Assembly (NCBI GenBank): GCA_964415965.1
Contig: CAYQCK010000002.1
Coordinates: forward strand, 124,001-188,000
Length of the DNA: 64,000 bases
Source: CAIKNB01 sp964415965
GTDB lineage: Bacteria; Patescibacteriota; Patescibacteriia; 2-12-FULL-60-25
Reading direction: 5' to 3'
Of this stretch, positions 14,600 to 21,509 are shown piece after piece; within the stretch, counting starts at the first letter, position 1; every line of letters starts with the position of its first letter. Made by a program: the position numbers and the translations under genes. The notes beneath the pieces are model-generated. The model searched no databases and had not been told where the DNA came from. It worked only from the letters and a program-made list of their open reading frames with translations.

Positions 14600-16021
14600 T
14601 TACGGCTGGAAGTTGGTCAGGACGCTGTGGCAGGTGTTGTACTGGGAGTACGCCACCATGTCGACGGTGTAGCTGGTGTTGGACTGCTCCAGGAACGCCG
14701 TGACGTCGGCCGTCTTGACGCAGCCGCCGTTGACCATACCCACGCTCCACTTGGTCGGCGAGTACTGGATGACGAACTCGCGCGCGGCGATCGGCTTTTC
14801 GATCGCCACCTCGTAGAAGCCGCCGGAGTTCCAGGTCATGGGGTACGACTTGCCGCCGTGGCTCCAATCGTAGAACGTCGGGACGTACGAGGTCTGGCCG
14901 ATGGTCAGGCGGTAGTTGACGTGCAGCGGGTTGATGCTCCCGTCGCAGTCATAGTCCACCTGGTCGTCCGGCGTCTCGATGGCGCCGTGATGCACGAATG
15001 CGTCGCTGTCGTCGCAGTCATGGCCCTGGCCGTAGGATTCGCCGTCGCCATCCGCGTCCATGTAGTCCTGGACGAGCGGAATCGCCTTGAACGTCAGATT
15101 GCAGCCGTTGCTGCCGTTGTCGATGACGTTCGGCGCGCCGATGGGCTGGCCGTTGAACTTGGCCATGATCGCCACCGTCGGCTTCATGCTGGTCTTGTCG
15201 CAGAACGACTTGATCCACACGTCCTTGCCCGCCTCCGGATCGTAGTATCCGTTGAAGACGAACTCGGAACCCGCGTAGGCCGTGACCTTGAACGTGAGCC
15301 GGGTCCCCGACGCGCTGTGCTCGGTGCCCCAATCGGGCTCGCCGGGCATGAACGTCAGCGTCTGCACGAACGCCTTGATGGTGTGCTGGCCGGTGGTCGC
15401 CGGGACGATGGTGAGTTCGAGCTCGCCCGCGCCCGTGGTCCCGCCGCTGCCGCCCGTCGAGGTCGAGCCGCCCGTGTTGGTCGAGCCGCCGGTCGAGGTC
15501 GTGCCGCCGCTGCCGCCGGTCGCGACCGATCCGCCGGACCCTCCGGTCGAGGTCGTGCCGCCCGCGCCAGACGTGCCGGCATCCGGAGGAACCGTTTCCG
15601 TTCCGCCGGTGCCGCCCGTGTTGGACGAACCGCCGGTCGAGGTCGTGCCGCCGCTGCCGCCGACATTCGACGTGCCGCCCGTGTTGGACGAGCCGCCGGT
15701 GCCCGCGGTGTTCGAGCTGCCGCCGGTCGAGACCGATCCGCCCGTGTTGGACGAACCGCCGACATTCGACGAACCGCCAGTCGAGGTCGAGCCGCCCTTG
15801 CCTCCGTCCGGAGGATTGAACGTCTCGCCCGCCGAACCGCCGGAACCGCCGCTGGCCGGAGGCTGCACGCTGCTGCCGCCGGCCGTACCGGCCGACCCGG
15901 CCGCAGGCTGCTGCTCCGTGGGCGGAAACACTTCCGAGTTGTCGCCGCTGCAGGCTACGAGCCCCAGCCCCAACGCGATCGCGAAACCGACTGCCGAAAT
16001 CTTCTGGTTGAAATGTGCCAT
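14600..16021 (-). CDS. Secreted lipoprotein with Gly/Ser/Thr-rich stalk and MopE-like motif
   Basis: A 473-residue protein. The lipobox LVAC puts the lipid-bearing Cys at residue 24. Residues 37-200 form a low-complexity GGS/GGT stalk with STGGSSNTGG-type repeats. Residues 200-310 are beta-rich. A MopE-like acidic motif follows (YMDADGDGESYGQGHDCDDSDA, shown here in part, at about residue 318), then a C-terminal domain with a Trp/Tyr-rich YDWSHGGKSYPMTWNSGGFYE segment. GGAGG sits just before the ATG and a promoter lies at 16121-16149. Like its neighbour it is probably a metal-binding surface protein. The two share design but are transcribed separately. Confidence 0.82.
   Translation of the reverse strand: MAHFNQKISAVGFAIALGLGLVACSGDNSEVFPPTEQQPAAGSAGTAGGSSVQPPASGGSGGSAGETFNPPDGGKGGSTSTGGSSNVGGSSNTGGSVSTGGSSNTAGTGGSSNTGGTSNVGGSGGTTSTGGSSNTGGTGGTETVPPDAGTSGAGGTTSTGGSGGSVATGGSGGTTSTGGSTNTGGSTSTGGSGGTTGAGELELTIVPATTGQHTIKAFVQTLTFMPGEPDWGTEHSASGTRLTFKVTAYAGSEFVFNGYYDPEAGKDVWIKSFCDKTSMKPTVAIMAKFNGQPIGAPNVIDNGSNGCNLTFKAIPLVQDYMDADGDGESYGQGHDCDDSDAFVHHGAIETPDDQVDYDCDGSINPLHVNYRLTIGQTSYVPTFYDWSHGGKSYPMTWNSGGFYEVAIEKPIAAREFVIQYSPTKWSVGMVNGGCVKTADVTAFLEQSNTSYTVDMVAYSQYNTCHSVLTNFQP
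15430..15800. repeat. DNA repeats coding for the Gly/Ser/Thr stalk
   Basis: Short units built on CCGCCGGTCGAGGTCGTGCC and GCCCGTGTTGGACGA recur many times and code for the STGG/SNTGG stalk of the lipoprotein. This is a likely length-variable region. Confidence 0.7.
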
Positions 16022-16120
16022 TCTATCCTCCGTAACAGACAGGTTGAAAGGGCCGGTGATGGCCCCGCATCTCGAATTCCGCGTTACCCTCGAGCGAAAA
16101 CGCCTTTTGGATAACTAACG

Positions 16121-16149
16121 AAGATACCACAAATTTGGGATTTTGTCAA
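16121..16149 (-). promoter_or_regulatory. Promoter of the MopE-like lipoprotein gene
   Basis: On the minus strand: -35 TTGACA (16149-16144), 17-bp spacer AAATCCCAAATTTGTGG, -10 TATCTT (16126-16121) preceded by TGG. The block from GACGCTTGACA through CCCAAA is nearly identical to the promoter at 30008-30036. Confidence 0.7.
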
Positions 16150-16180
16150 GCGTCCCAACCAACCGGATGGATATGGAAAA

Positions 16181-16214
16181 TGGCTCGATTGAGCCACTAT
16201 TTCCTTGCCAAGGA
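16181..16214. promoter_or_regulatory. Paired palindromes upstream of the ncRNA promoter
   Basis: TGGCTC-GATT-GAGCCA (16181-16196) is followed by TTCCTTGCCAAGGAA at about 16200-16214. The first motif recurs, with one changed base, at about 21240-21254, upstream of another non-coding transcript. It could be an operator or an RNA hairpin; the function is unknown. Confidence 0.35.
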
Positions 16215-16257
16215 ATATTATGTAAACACAGACAAAAACACGGCTCCAAAAAGGAGC

Positions 16258-16286
16258 TTGTCGACTGAAAATGGCTAATTTATACT
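16258..16286 (+). promoter_or_regulatory. Promoter of a non-coding transcript
   Basis: -35 TTGTCG (16258-16263), 17-bp spacer, -10 TATACT (16281-16286). Transcription would start near 16293 and run to the terminator at 16692-16731. Confidence 0.55.
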
Positions 16287-16292
16287 GTTTTT

Positions 16293-16731
16293 ACCCGGGT
16301 ATCGTTCCTTCCGCATCGCATCTCGTATGGAGGACAGTTCGTTTCGGCTAGGTTCGACAACCAAACTGACGCCACCTAAAATCCTTCCCAGGAATCGGCC
16401 TGCGGTAGGAGGGCCGCTGCGGCGGCCGCGCACTCCGGACGGAGGCCAGGTGAAGCAAAACGAACTGGTCGGAACTTCGACGAGGTAGATACGGTGTCAA
16501 ACGAGTTGGATTCGCCGCGGCAAAAGCCGCGCGCCCAGCTGGGGACTGTCCCAGCGTCGTCCGATGATGGACCGTGGCCGACATCCGTGCACACCCAGCA
16601 CGTGTCAGCGCGCCGTTGGTTCCTGCGTCCGATCGCGCACTGCCCAGGCGGAGGCATGCTCCGCCGCAGCCTGCTCGTCGGACCTCCCCACGCCCTGACC
16701 CCAGCCGCTCGCGGCCGGTCAGGGCGATTTT
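16293..16731 (+). ncRNA. Putative structured non-coding RNA, about 440 nt, unidentified
   Basis: The stretch has a promoter upstream, an intrinsic terminator at its end and no credible protein frame. It is very GC-rich and full of self-complementary blocks. CAGTTCGTTT (16335-16344) pairs with AAACGAACTG (16458-16467). There are hairpins CGCGGC-AAAA-GCCGCG and GCTGGG/CCCAGC, a GACA..GTGC/GCAC..TGTC helix, and GGCGGAG/CTCCGCC nested inside GTCCGA/TCGGAC. I looked for the conserved blocks of RNase P RNA, tmRNA, SRP RNA and 6S RNA and did not see them on either strand. Its terminator abuts the stop of the convergent trmB-like gene. Confidence 0.45.
16692..16731 (+). terminator. Terminator of the putative ncRNA
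   Basis: GCCCTGACC (16692-16700) pairs with GGTCAGGGC (16717-16725) and is followed by GATTTT. The inner loop can also pair (GCCGC/GCGGC). Oriented to the plus strand. Confidence 0.75.
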
Positions 16732-17495
16732 CATATCTTCCTCTTGTCGACCGGCTTGGCCACGCGCCAGGCCGCGTTGAACATGGCGCGGAACAGGTCG
16801 GCCATCTCGCGGTTCTCGACCACGAACGCCGTGGCTCTCCCCTTGCCGACGATGGCCGCGACCTTGTGGTCCACGATGTTTATCTCGCCGGTGAAGGGAT
16901 ATGACCCGTACGGCAGCTCGCGCACCTCCCAGGTCGTCAGGTCCATCTTGGGCAGCTGGATGCCGGGCTTGAGCGAATAGATGAACCGGCCGTGGACTTT
17001 CCGCGACATCTTGAGGCGCTGCGGCTCGTCCATCTTAGAGATCCGGATCGTCCCTTCGTCGATGGCCGTGAAGCTCAGGTATTCGCCGCGCGACCGCTGC
17101 ATGGTCTCGCGCACCGCCGAGATGCCTTCCGGCCCTTCGAAGAACCTGACCTGCGGCTTGTCGTCGATGGCGTTATACAACGCCAGGAAATACGGTATCG
17201 ATTCCTCCAGCTTCTTTTTCTTCTCGTCGAGCTCCTGCCGCTCGCGGTTCAGGACCGCGGCCAGGCGGCTCGGCGATTCGGCCGTGAAGAGCATCTTGCT
17301 CCCCCGTTGCGTCGAGGACGCCAAGCCCCGCCCCTGCAGGACCTCGATGGCCGAATAGGACGTGGACCGGTTGACCCCGGACTTCTTGGCGATCTCCTGG
17401 ACGCTCGCCGGCCCCAATTCGAGCATCGCGAGATAGACGCTCGCCTCCTTGTCGCTCAGGCCGAGTTCGAGCAATCTGGCGGTGGCTTCGTGCAT
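16731..17495 (-). CDS. TrmB-family transcriptional regulator
   Basis: A 254-residue protein. Residues 1-75 form the TrmB winged helix (LLELGLSDKEASVYLAMLEL, then VQEIAKKSGVNRSTSYSAIE). A charged helical linker follows at about 85-105 (RERQELDEKKKKLEE), then a C-terminal domain that resembles the phospholipase-D-like TrmB effector region (VRFFEGPEGISAVRETM). It starts 4 bp after the stop of the GT4 gene, so both form one operon and it may control surface-sugar genes. The effector is unknown. Confidence 0.88.
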   Translation of the reverse strand: MHEATARLLELGLSDKEASVYLAMLELGPASVQEIAKKSGVNRSTSYSAIEVLQGRGLASSTQRGSKMLFTAESPSRLAAVLNRERQELDEKKKKLEESIPYFLALYNAIDDKPQVRFFEGPEGISAVRETMQRSRGEYLSFTAIDEGTIRISKMDEPQRLKMSRKVHGRFIYSLKPGIQLPKMDLTTWEVRELPYGSYPFTGEINIVDHKVAAIVGKGRATAFVVENREMADLFRAMFNAAWRVAKPVDKRKI

Positions 17496-17499
17496 AGTC

Positions 17500-18645
17500 T
17501 CATTTAACCCCCGTCCCGTTCCCCCACTGCGTCAGCACCGGCAGCGTCTTTTCGGCCGTCGCCTTCCAGCTGAACCGCTGCGCGCGCTCGATGCCGACGG
17601 TCTTGAGCGCTTCCCGCGCCTGCCAATCCTGGGCCAGCTGGTCCATGAGGCCGGTGAGCTGCTCTGGCTCATCCGGCGAGAAATACACGGCCGCGTCGCC
17701 CAGCACCTCCGGCAAGGACGCGACGTTCGACGAGATGACCGGGCAGCCGCACGCCATGGCCTCGACCGGCGGGATGCCGAAGCCTTCGTAGAACGAGGGA
17801 TGGATGAGGGCCTGCGCCGCGGACAGCAGGTACGGCTTGTCCGTCTCGGGCACGTAGCCGAGCTCCAGGATGTCCGATTTGAACGGCGAATCGGCGATGG
17901 CGCGCTTGATTCCGTCGTAGCCGAAACCCGGTACGCCGACCAGCGCGAGCTTGTGCGGATCGCCCACGCCGCGCCGCGTCTTGAATTGGGTGAACGCCTT
18001 GACCAGGGTCACGATGTTCTTCTTGGCCTCGAGCCGGCCGATGTTGATGAAGAACGGCGTCGAGATGCGGTAGCGGGTCAAACGCTCCTCGATGCCGGCC
18101 GTATCCTTGATCGGTCTGTAGAGCGCCAGATCCACGCCCGGATAAGTGATGGCGATGTTCTTGGGGTCGATGCCGTACTGTTCCGCGATGTCGCGCCCCG
18201 AGAATTCGGACACGGTGATGACGCGCGCCGCCTTCCTGCGGATCTCCTTCATGGCGTGCTCGTGGATCCTGACCTGGCGTCTCTTGTAGAGCTTCGGCAG
18301 ATGGTGGAACCCGACGTCATGCACGGTCACGACCGTCTTTTTCGGCATGATGCGCGGCAGGGTGCTGCCCGGCAGCCAGAGCACGTCGACCGGATGCTTG
18401 CGCATATCCCAAGACAGGCGCAGCTGGGTCCAACCGTATGGCAGCGGCCACTTGAGCCGCATCTCGTACCAATTCTCGGGCAGCTTCTCGAGGCCTTGGG
18501 ACAAGGGCGAATTTGAATACAAAATCCACGAATTCCCGTCGTTCAGCGTCAGGTTCTTGAGTTCCTGGATGACGTGCCAGGCGTACCATTCCACCCCGGT
18601 TTTCACCGTCTTGTTGGCCCGCGTGGCTTCGATTCCGATGAGCAT
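17500..18645 (-). CDS. GT4-family glycosyltransferase (mannosyltransferase-like)
   Basis: A 381-residue GT-B enzyme beginning MLIGIEATRANKTVKTGVEW. The donor half has FFINIGRLEAKKNIVTLVKAF and the EX7E motif EGFGIPPVE followed by AMACGCPVISS. I chose the ATG at 18645, not the upstream in-frame codon at 18678. An extended -10 (TGC TATACT, 18662-18657) lies 11 bp before it, and the longer start would lie inside the terminator of the upstream gene. The mRNA is therefore probably leaderless. It is co-transcribed with the TrmB regulator. Confidence 0.88.
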   Translation of the reverse strand: MLIGIEATRANKTVKTGVEWYAWHVIQELKNLTLNDGNSWILYSNSPLSQGLEKLPENWYEMRLKWPLPYGWTQLRLSWDMRKHPVDVLWLPGSTLPRIMPKKTVVTVHDVGFHHLPKLYKRRQVRIHEHAMKEIRRKAARVITVSEFSGRDIAEQYGIDPKNIAITYPGVDLALYRPIKDTAGIEERLTRYRISTPFFINIGRLEAKKNIVTLVKAFTQFKTRRGVGDPHKLALVGVPGFGYDGIKRAIADSPFKSDILELGYVPETDKPYLLSAAQALIHPSFYEGFGIPPVEAMACGCPVISSNVASLPEVLGDAAVYFSPDEPEQLTGLMDQLAQDWQAREALKTVGIERAQRFSWKATAEKTLPVLTQWGNGTGVK

Positions 18646-18656
18646 AATTCGGCTGG

Positions 18657-18665
18657 AGTATAGCA
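18657..18665 (-). promoter_or_regulatory. Extended -10 promoter of the GT4-TrmB operon
   Basis: On the minus strand TGC followed by TATACT (18662-18657). No good -35 is seen 17 bp upstream. The start codon is 11 bp downstream. Confidence 0.45.
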
Positions 18666-18675
18666 CGGCCGCGGA

Positions 18676-18714
18676 CAAAAAAACCGGCGCGACTTGAGCT
18701 GGTCAGTCGACGCC
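18676..18714 (-). terminator. Terminator of the 228-residue membrane protein gene
   Basis: On the minus strand GCCGGCG and CGCGCCGGT can pair around a long loop and are followed by TTTTTT. Confidence 0.6.
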
Positions 18715-18726
18715 GGCGAAGGCGCA

Positions 18727-19413
18727 TCAACGGATCGGATGCCACGTGGCATCGGCCCGGGGCAGGATGGATTGGCAGATATCGTTGGCGGCGGCCACCC
18801 GGCCGCCGAGGTTGGGCAACCAGGCCCCGGGCTTGAGGCTGAAGGCGACCATGCGGCAATCCGCCTCGGCCGGTCCGGGGCGCGCTTCATACCAGGCCCG
18901 CCGGTCGAATTCCACCATCATCCGCGGGGACTCGTGGCCCTGGGCCTGTTCCCGGGTGCATTCCTCGGCGCCGCAGCGGAAAGCCGTGACGGTGCCGTGG
19001 ATCTCGGGGTGCATGTCCTGCCACTTCTGGCCGGCGCCCAGGCAACCCCAGTGGGACCAGCCGTGCCGCGCCACGTGCGCCGCCTGCAATCCGCCGACGC
19101 AGGCCACGGCCGTGCCGAGCGCCAGATAGGCGCAGGCCTTGAGCGCCTGCTCGACATACCCCGACCGCGCCGTGCTGCGGTGGACGATCAGGCACAGCAT
19201 GGGCTGACAGGCGATGTACAGCACGGCCAACAGCAAGTCCTGCCCCGGGTCGATGTTCCAGCGGGTGTACGCGAGGTTCACCACCCAGAACAAGACCCCG
19301 CCCGAACCCAGCGCGATGACCGTCAAGGCGAAGGAATCGACCGTCTTCTTGGCCTCCTCCAACCGCTCGTCACGGTCCGCGTCAGCCTCTTCCTTGTTCT
19401 CAGGCTCGATCAT
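18727..19413 (-). CDS. Membrane protein with Cys-containing exterior domain
   Basis: A 228-residue protein if started at MIEPENKEEADADRDERLEE. That ATG has GGAGC seven bases upstream, and the longer in-frame start at 19464 has no better signal. It has an acidic cytoplasmic N-terminus, then three membrane helices (FALTVIALGSGGVLFWVVNLAY; LLLAVLYIACQPMLCLIV; ACAYLALGTAVACVGGLQAA). The C-terminal half has several Cys (GCLGAGQ, FRCGAEECT, ADCRMVAF, NDICQS) and is probably outside the membrane. No family is recognised. Confidence 0.65.
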   Translation of the reverse strand: MIEPENKEEADADRDERLEEAKKTVDSFALTVIALGSGGVLFWVVNLAYTRWNIDPGQDLLLAVLYIACQPMLCLIVHRSTARSGYVEQALKACAYLALGTAVACVGGLQAAHVARHGWSHWGCLGAGQKWQDMHPEIHGTVTAFRCGAEECTREQAQGHESPRMMVEFDRRAWYEARPGPAEADCRMVAFSLKPGAWLPNLGGRVAAANDICQSILPRADATWHPIR

Positions 19414-19534
19414 GGTCCAGCTCCGATCCGTTGTCGAAAGATGCGATTCGCCAGCATACACCACGGACCGGAAAAATCAAGCCCCCGGGCCGATTCCCGC
19501 CTCGGGCTCCGGGAATCCCCGGGATTTCGGGGCA

Positions 19535-19564
19535 TTGACGCCCTCGGCCCAAGGGGCATATCAT
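19535..19564 (+). promoter_or_regulatory. Promoter of the first small paralogue, leaderless
   Basis: -35 TTGACG (19535-19540), 18-bp spacer, -10 TATCAT (19559-19564). The ATG at 19573 is 8 bp further on, so the mRNA has no leader and needs no Shine-Dalgarno. Confidence 0.65.
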
Positions 19565-19572
19565 TCCCCGTC

Positions 19573-20091
19573 ATGCACCTTGAAAGACGCTCTCCAACGA
19601 GCAAAGACGTTTGCTATACCGACCAGATCGCCGCCTTGCGCGCCAGCGTCTTCGGCCGCCAGCCGACCCTCGGGGTCTGCTGGGGCGAGCCGCCGGACAG
19701 CAACCTGGTCCTGGACATCCTGTGCGACCACGCCCGCAACGACCTCCTGGGGCTGGGCGGGAAGGGCGTCAAGAACCCCAACCCGCGCATCCAGATCCTG
19801 CACATCGTCTACGAGAACCCGCTGCCCTGCGCCCTGAGCGCGAGCGGCGCCAGCCGGTTCATGCGCTCCCTCGCCCAACGGCCGTTCAAGCACAACTTGT
19901 GCGGCGTGCATTCGGACCTGTATCCGAAACTCGTGGCCGAACTCCTCGGCCAGCGGCACGGCATCGCGCCGGCGCATCTCGAGGACGAAAACGGGACGAC
20001 CCTCTTCTACCCCATGGCGGCCGGCGACCAGCCGCGTCTCATCCTCCTGGACTCGTCCTTCTGCCCCATCCTCGAGATGGAGGGCGGATGA
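19573..20091 (+). CDS. Small protein, paralogue 1 of a tandem unrecognised family
   Basis: A 172-residue protein. I chose the ATG at 19573 because the promoter places the transcript start there. Three motifs are shared with the next two genes: LGVCWGEPPDSNLVLDIL (hydrophobic, then GEP), PFKHNLCGVHSDLYPKLVAELL, and TLFYPMAAGDQPRLILLDSSF. Between them is a variable segment with HIVYENPLPCAL. There is no signal peptide and no membrane helix, so it is probably cytoplasmic. It is closed by its own terminator. I do not recognise the family. Confidence 0.72.
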   Translation: MHLERRSPTSKDVCYTDQIAALRASVFGRQPTLGVCWGEPPDSNLVLDILCDHARNDLLGLGGKGVKNPNPRIQILHIVYENPLPCALSASGASRFMRSLAQRPFKHNLCGVHSDLYPKLVAELLGQRHGIAPAHLEDENGTTLFYPMAAGDQPRLILLDSSFCPILEMEGG

Positions 20092-20099
20092 GCAGCTTC

Positions 20100-20129
20100 C
20101 CGACAGGCAACTCCTGTCGGTCTTTTTTT
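20100..20129 (+). terminator. Terminator of paralogue 1
   Basis: CCGACAGG (20100-20107) and CCTGTCGG (20113-20120) are followed by TCTTTTTTT. Confidence 0.9.
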
Positions 20130-20140
20130 GCCTCAGACGG

Positions 20141-20169
20141 TTGACACCGGCCTGTTTTCCGGCTATAGA
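20141..20169 (+). promoter_or_regulatory. Promoter of paralogues 2 and 3
   Basis: -35 TTGACA (20141-20146), 17-bp spacer, -10 TATAGA (20164-20169). The leader is about 30 nt and contains AAGGAGG at 20194-20200. Confidence 0.7.
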
Positions 20170-20205
20170 ACCGGTGCACTTTCCATCCCGTTTAAGGAGG
20201 ACACG

Positions 20206-20694
20206 ATGGGCAAGAACCGGGTGGACGGCAGCGATTGCTTCAGCTACCTGTTCCACGGACTGCCGACCATGACCCTGTATTTCGGCGAGCCGACCGGCGT
20301 TTCGGTCGCCTCCGAGATGCTCAGGCGCGACGTCTCCGCCGACCTCGTCGGACTGGACCTGCCCCGGCAAAAGAGCCTGGCGGCCGGACTGTATCCGGTC
20401 ATGGTCAAGAGATTCGGCATCCTTTTCGGCCATGACCTCGACGCCGAAGGGCTGTTCGATTTCCTGGCTTCCCAGGAAGCCGAGGCCGACTTCACCTACG
20501 AGACGGCCTTCTGTTCGCCGGCGATGTACGGCAAGTTCTTCAAAGAGCTGACCGAACGCGCCGGACTGCGGAACGGCCTGGCCGCCGACATCGACGGCGA
20601 TCGCGCCTGTTGGTTCCCGGTCACGGCCGGCCACGGCCTGACCGTGATCCACTTCAGCCTCGGTCGCCTGGACGGCAAAACGGCCGTCGCCTGA
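20206..20694 (+). CDS. Small protein, paralogue 2 of a tandem unrecognised family
   Basis: A 162-residue protein. The start is fixed by AAGGAGG five bases before the ATG; the longer open frame upstream covers the promoter and is not used. It aligns with its neighbours at MTLYFGEPTGVSVASEML, ADFTYETAFCSPAMYGKFFKEL and CWFPVTAGHGLTVIHFSLG. The core fold appears to be about 130 residues with alternating strands and helices, no membrane segment and no export signal. It shares an mRNA with paralogue 3. Confidence 0.75.
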   Translation: MGKNRVDGSDCFSYLFHGLPTMTLYFGEPTGVSVASEMLRRDVSADLVGLDLPRQKSLAAGLYPVMVKRFGILFGHDLDAEGLFDFLASQEAEADFTYETAFCSPAMYGKFFKELTERAGLRNGLAADIDGDRACWFPVTAGHGLTVIHFSLGRLDGKTAVA

Positions 20695-20747
20695 ACCGAA
20701 AACCGATCGGGCCGCAAACGGAATCCCGGACCCTGAGGAGGCCTGCC

Positions 20748-21194
20748 ATGCAACCGCCCGCCGAACTGTTGAGCCGCATCCTGGGCAAGTCCAGATACTT
20801 CACCCTGTTCTACGGCGAGCCGGCGGACAAGCCGCTGACCGTCGAGCTCCTGCATGCGCTCGAGCACCGGGAGTACCGGCGCCTGGACAAACGCATCCGG
20901 CCGGAGCGCTTCCCCGAGGCCAAGCCCATCCTGGTCCTGAACTGCAACCTGCGTTTCCCGGCCGCCCTTCAGCCCTTCGGCTTGGCCGACTTCCTGTTCA
21001 AGATCGAGCAGCCGACTTTTTCGCACCGGACCTGCTATGCCACGTCCGGGATGAACGAGGAGGTCTATCGCCGCTTGAGCCGGATGCTGGGACGGCACGC
21101 CGGCCAGGTCTTCAGCCTGCGGAGCCTGGGGACCTGCACTTTCTATCCCGTCAGGCGCGGCGACCGCTTGCTGGTCGCCTATTTCGCCATCTGA
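20748..21194 (+). CDS. Small protein, paralogue 3 of a tandem unrecognised family
   Basis: A 148-residue protein and the shortest of the three. GAGGAGG lies before the ATG at 20748. The shared motifs are FTLFYGEPADKPLTVELL, TFSHRTCYATSGMNEEVYRRL and TCTFYPVRRGDRLLVAYFAI, and the protein ends right after the last strand. Conserved across all three are the GEP triplet, an F-x-[HY] pair before a helix, and a [FW][YF]P[VM] turn before the last strands. There is a 53-bp gap to paralogue 2 and a strong terminator follows. Confidence 0.75.
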   Translation: MQPPAELLSRILGKSRYFTLFYGEPADKPLTVELLHALEHREYRRLDKRIRPERFPEAKPILVLNCNLRFPAALQPFGLADFLFKIEQPTFSHRTCYATSGMNEEVYRRLSRMLGRHAGQVFSLRSLGTCTFYPVRRGDRLLVAYFAI

Positions 21195-21201
21195 CCCCCG
21201 A

Positions 21202-21230
21202 CGAGCGGCCGAGCCGCTCGTTTCTTTTTT
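21202..21230 (+). terminator. Terminator of paralogues 2 and 3
   Basis: CGAGCGGC-CGA-GCCGCTCG (21202-21220) is followed by TTTCTTTTTT. Confidence 0.9.
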
Positions 21231-21282
21231 CTATAAAATAGCTCAATCGAGCCAAAATATCCTGATTTTCACGGTCCGGCTA

Positions 21283-21311
21283 TTGACGCCTTAACCGATC
21301 CGTGCTATGGT
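21283..21311 (+). promoter_or_regulatory. Promoter of a short non-coding transcript
   Basis: -35 TTGACG (21283-21288), 17-bp spacer ending TGC (extended -10), -10 TATGGT (21306-21311). Confidence 0.6.
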
Positions 21312-21317
21312 CTTTCT

Positions 21318-21493
21318 CATGTGCAGTTAATCGCGATTTAGTCGCGGGGCTCCCGAAAAGGAAAAGAAGCACAGTCCAGAGATTCCACAGGATGAAACAA
21401 CATTGTCTAGCCTAGTCAGAATTTCGCCCCGCCACAGTTTCCGTAGCTTGTCACGGAAAGATTCGAACCCCCCGGTGTACACCGGGGGGTTTT
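21318..21493 (+). ncRNA. Putative small structured RNA, about 175 nt
   Basis: It is bounded by a promoter and a terminator and has no credible frame. It contains CGCGA-TTTAG-TCGCG, a long-range GCGGGGC/GCCCCGC pairing around an A-rich middle (CCGAAAAGGAAAAGAAGCACAG), and TTCCGT/ACGGAA. A T-arm-like GATTCGAACC exists, but no tRNA body surrounds it on either strand. I do not see SRP, tmRNA or 6S signatures. It occupies the whole gap between the paralogue array and the DUF2892-type gene. Confidence 0.5.
21468..21493 (+). terminator. Terminator of the small RNA
   Basis: The 22-bp perfect palindrome CCCCCCGGTGTACACCGGGG plus GG (21468-21489) is followed by TTTT. It may also serve the convergent gene on the other strand. 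Confidence 0.85.
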
Positions 21494-21509
21494 GTATATT
21501 CCCTGCGAT

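Noticed and set aside
16293..16731. RNase P RNA, tmRNA, SRP RNA or 6S RNA
   Set aside because: The size would fit the first two, but I could not find conserved blocks such as GAGGAAAGTCC, ACAGAA or the tmRNA T-arm on either strand.
21455..21475. T-arm-like GATTCGAACC suggesting a tRNA
   Set aside because: On neither strand is there an acceptor stem, anticodon arm or CCA around it; it lies next to a terminator.
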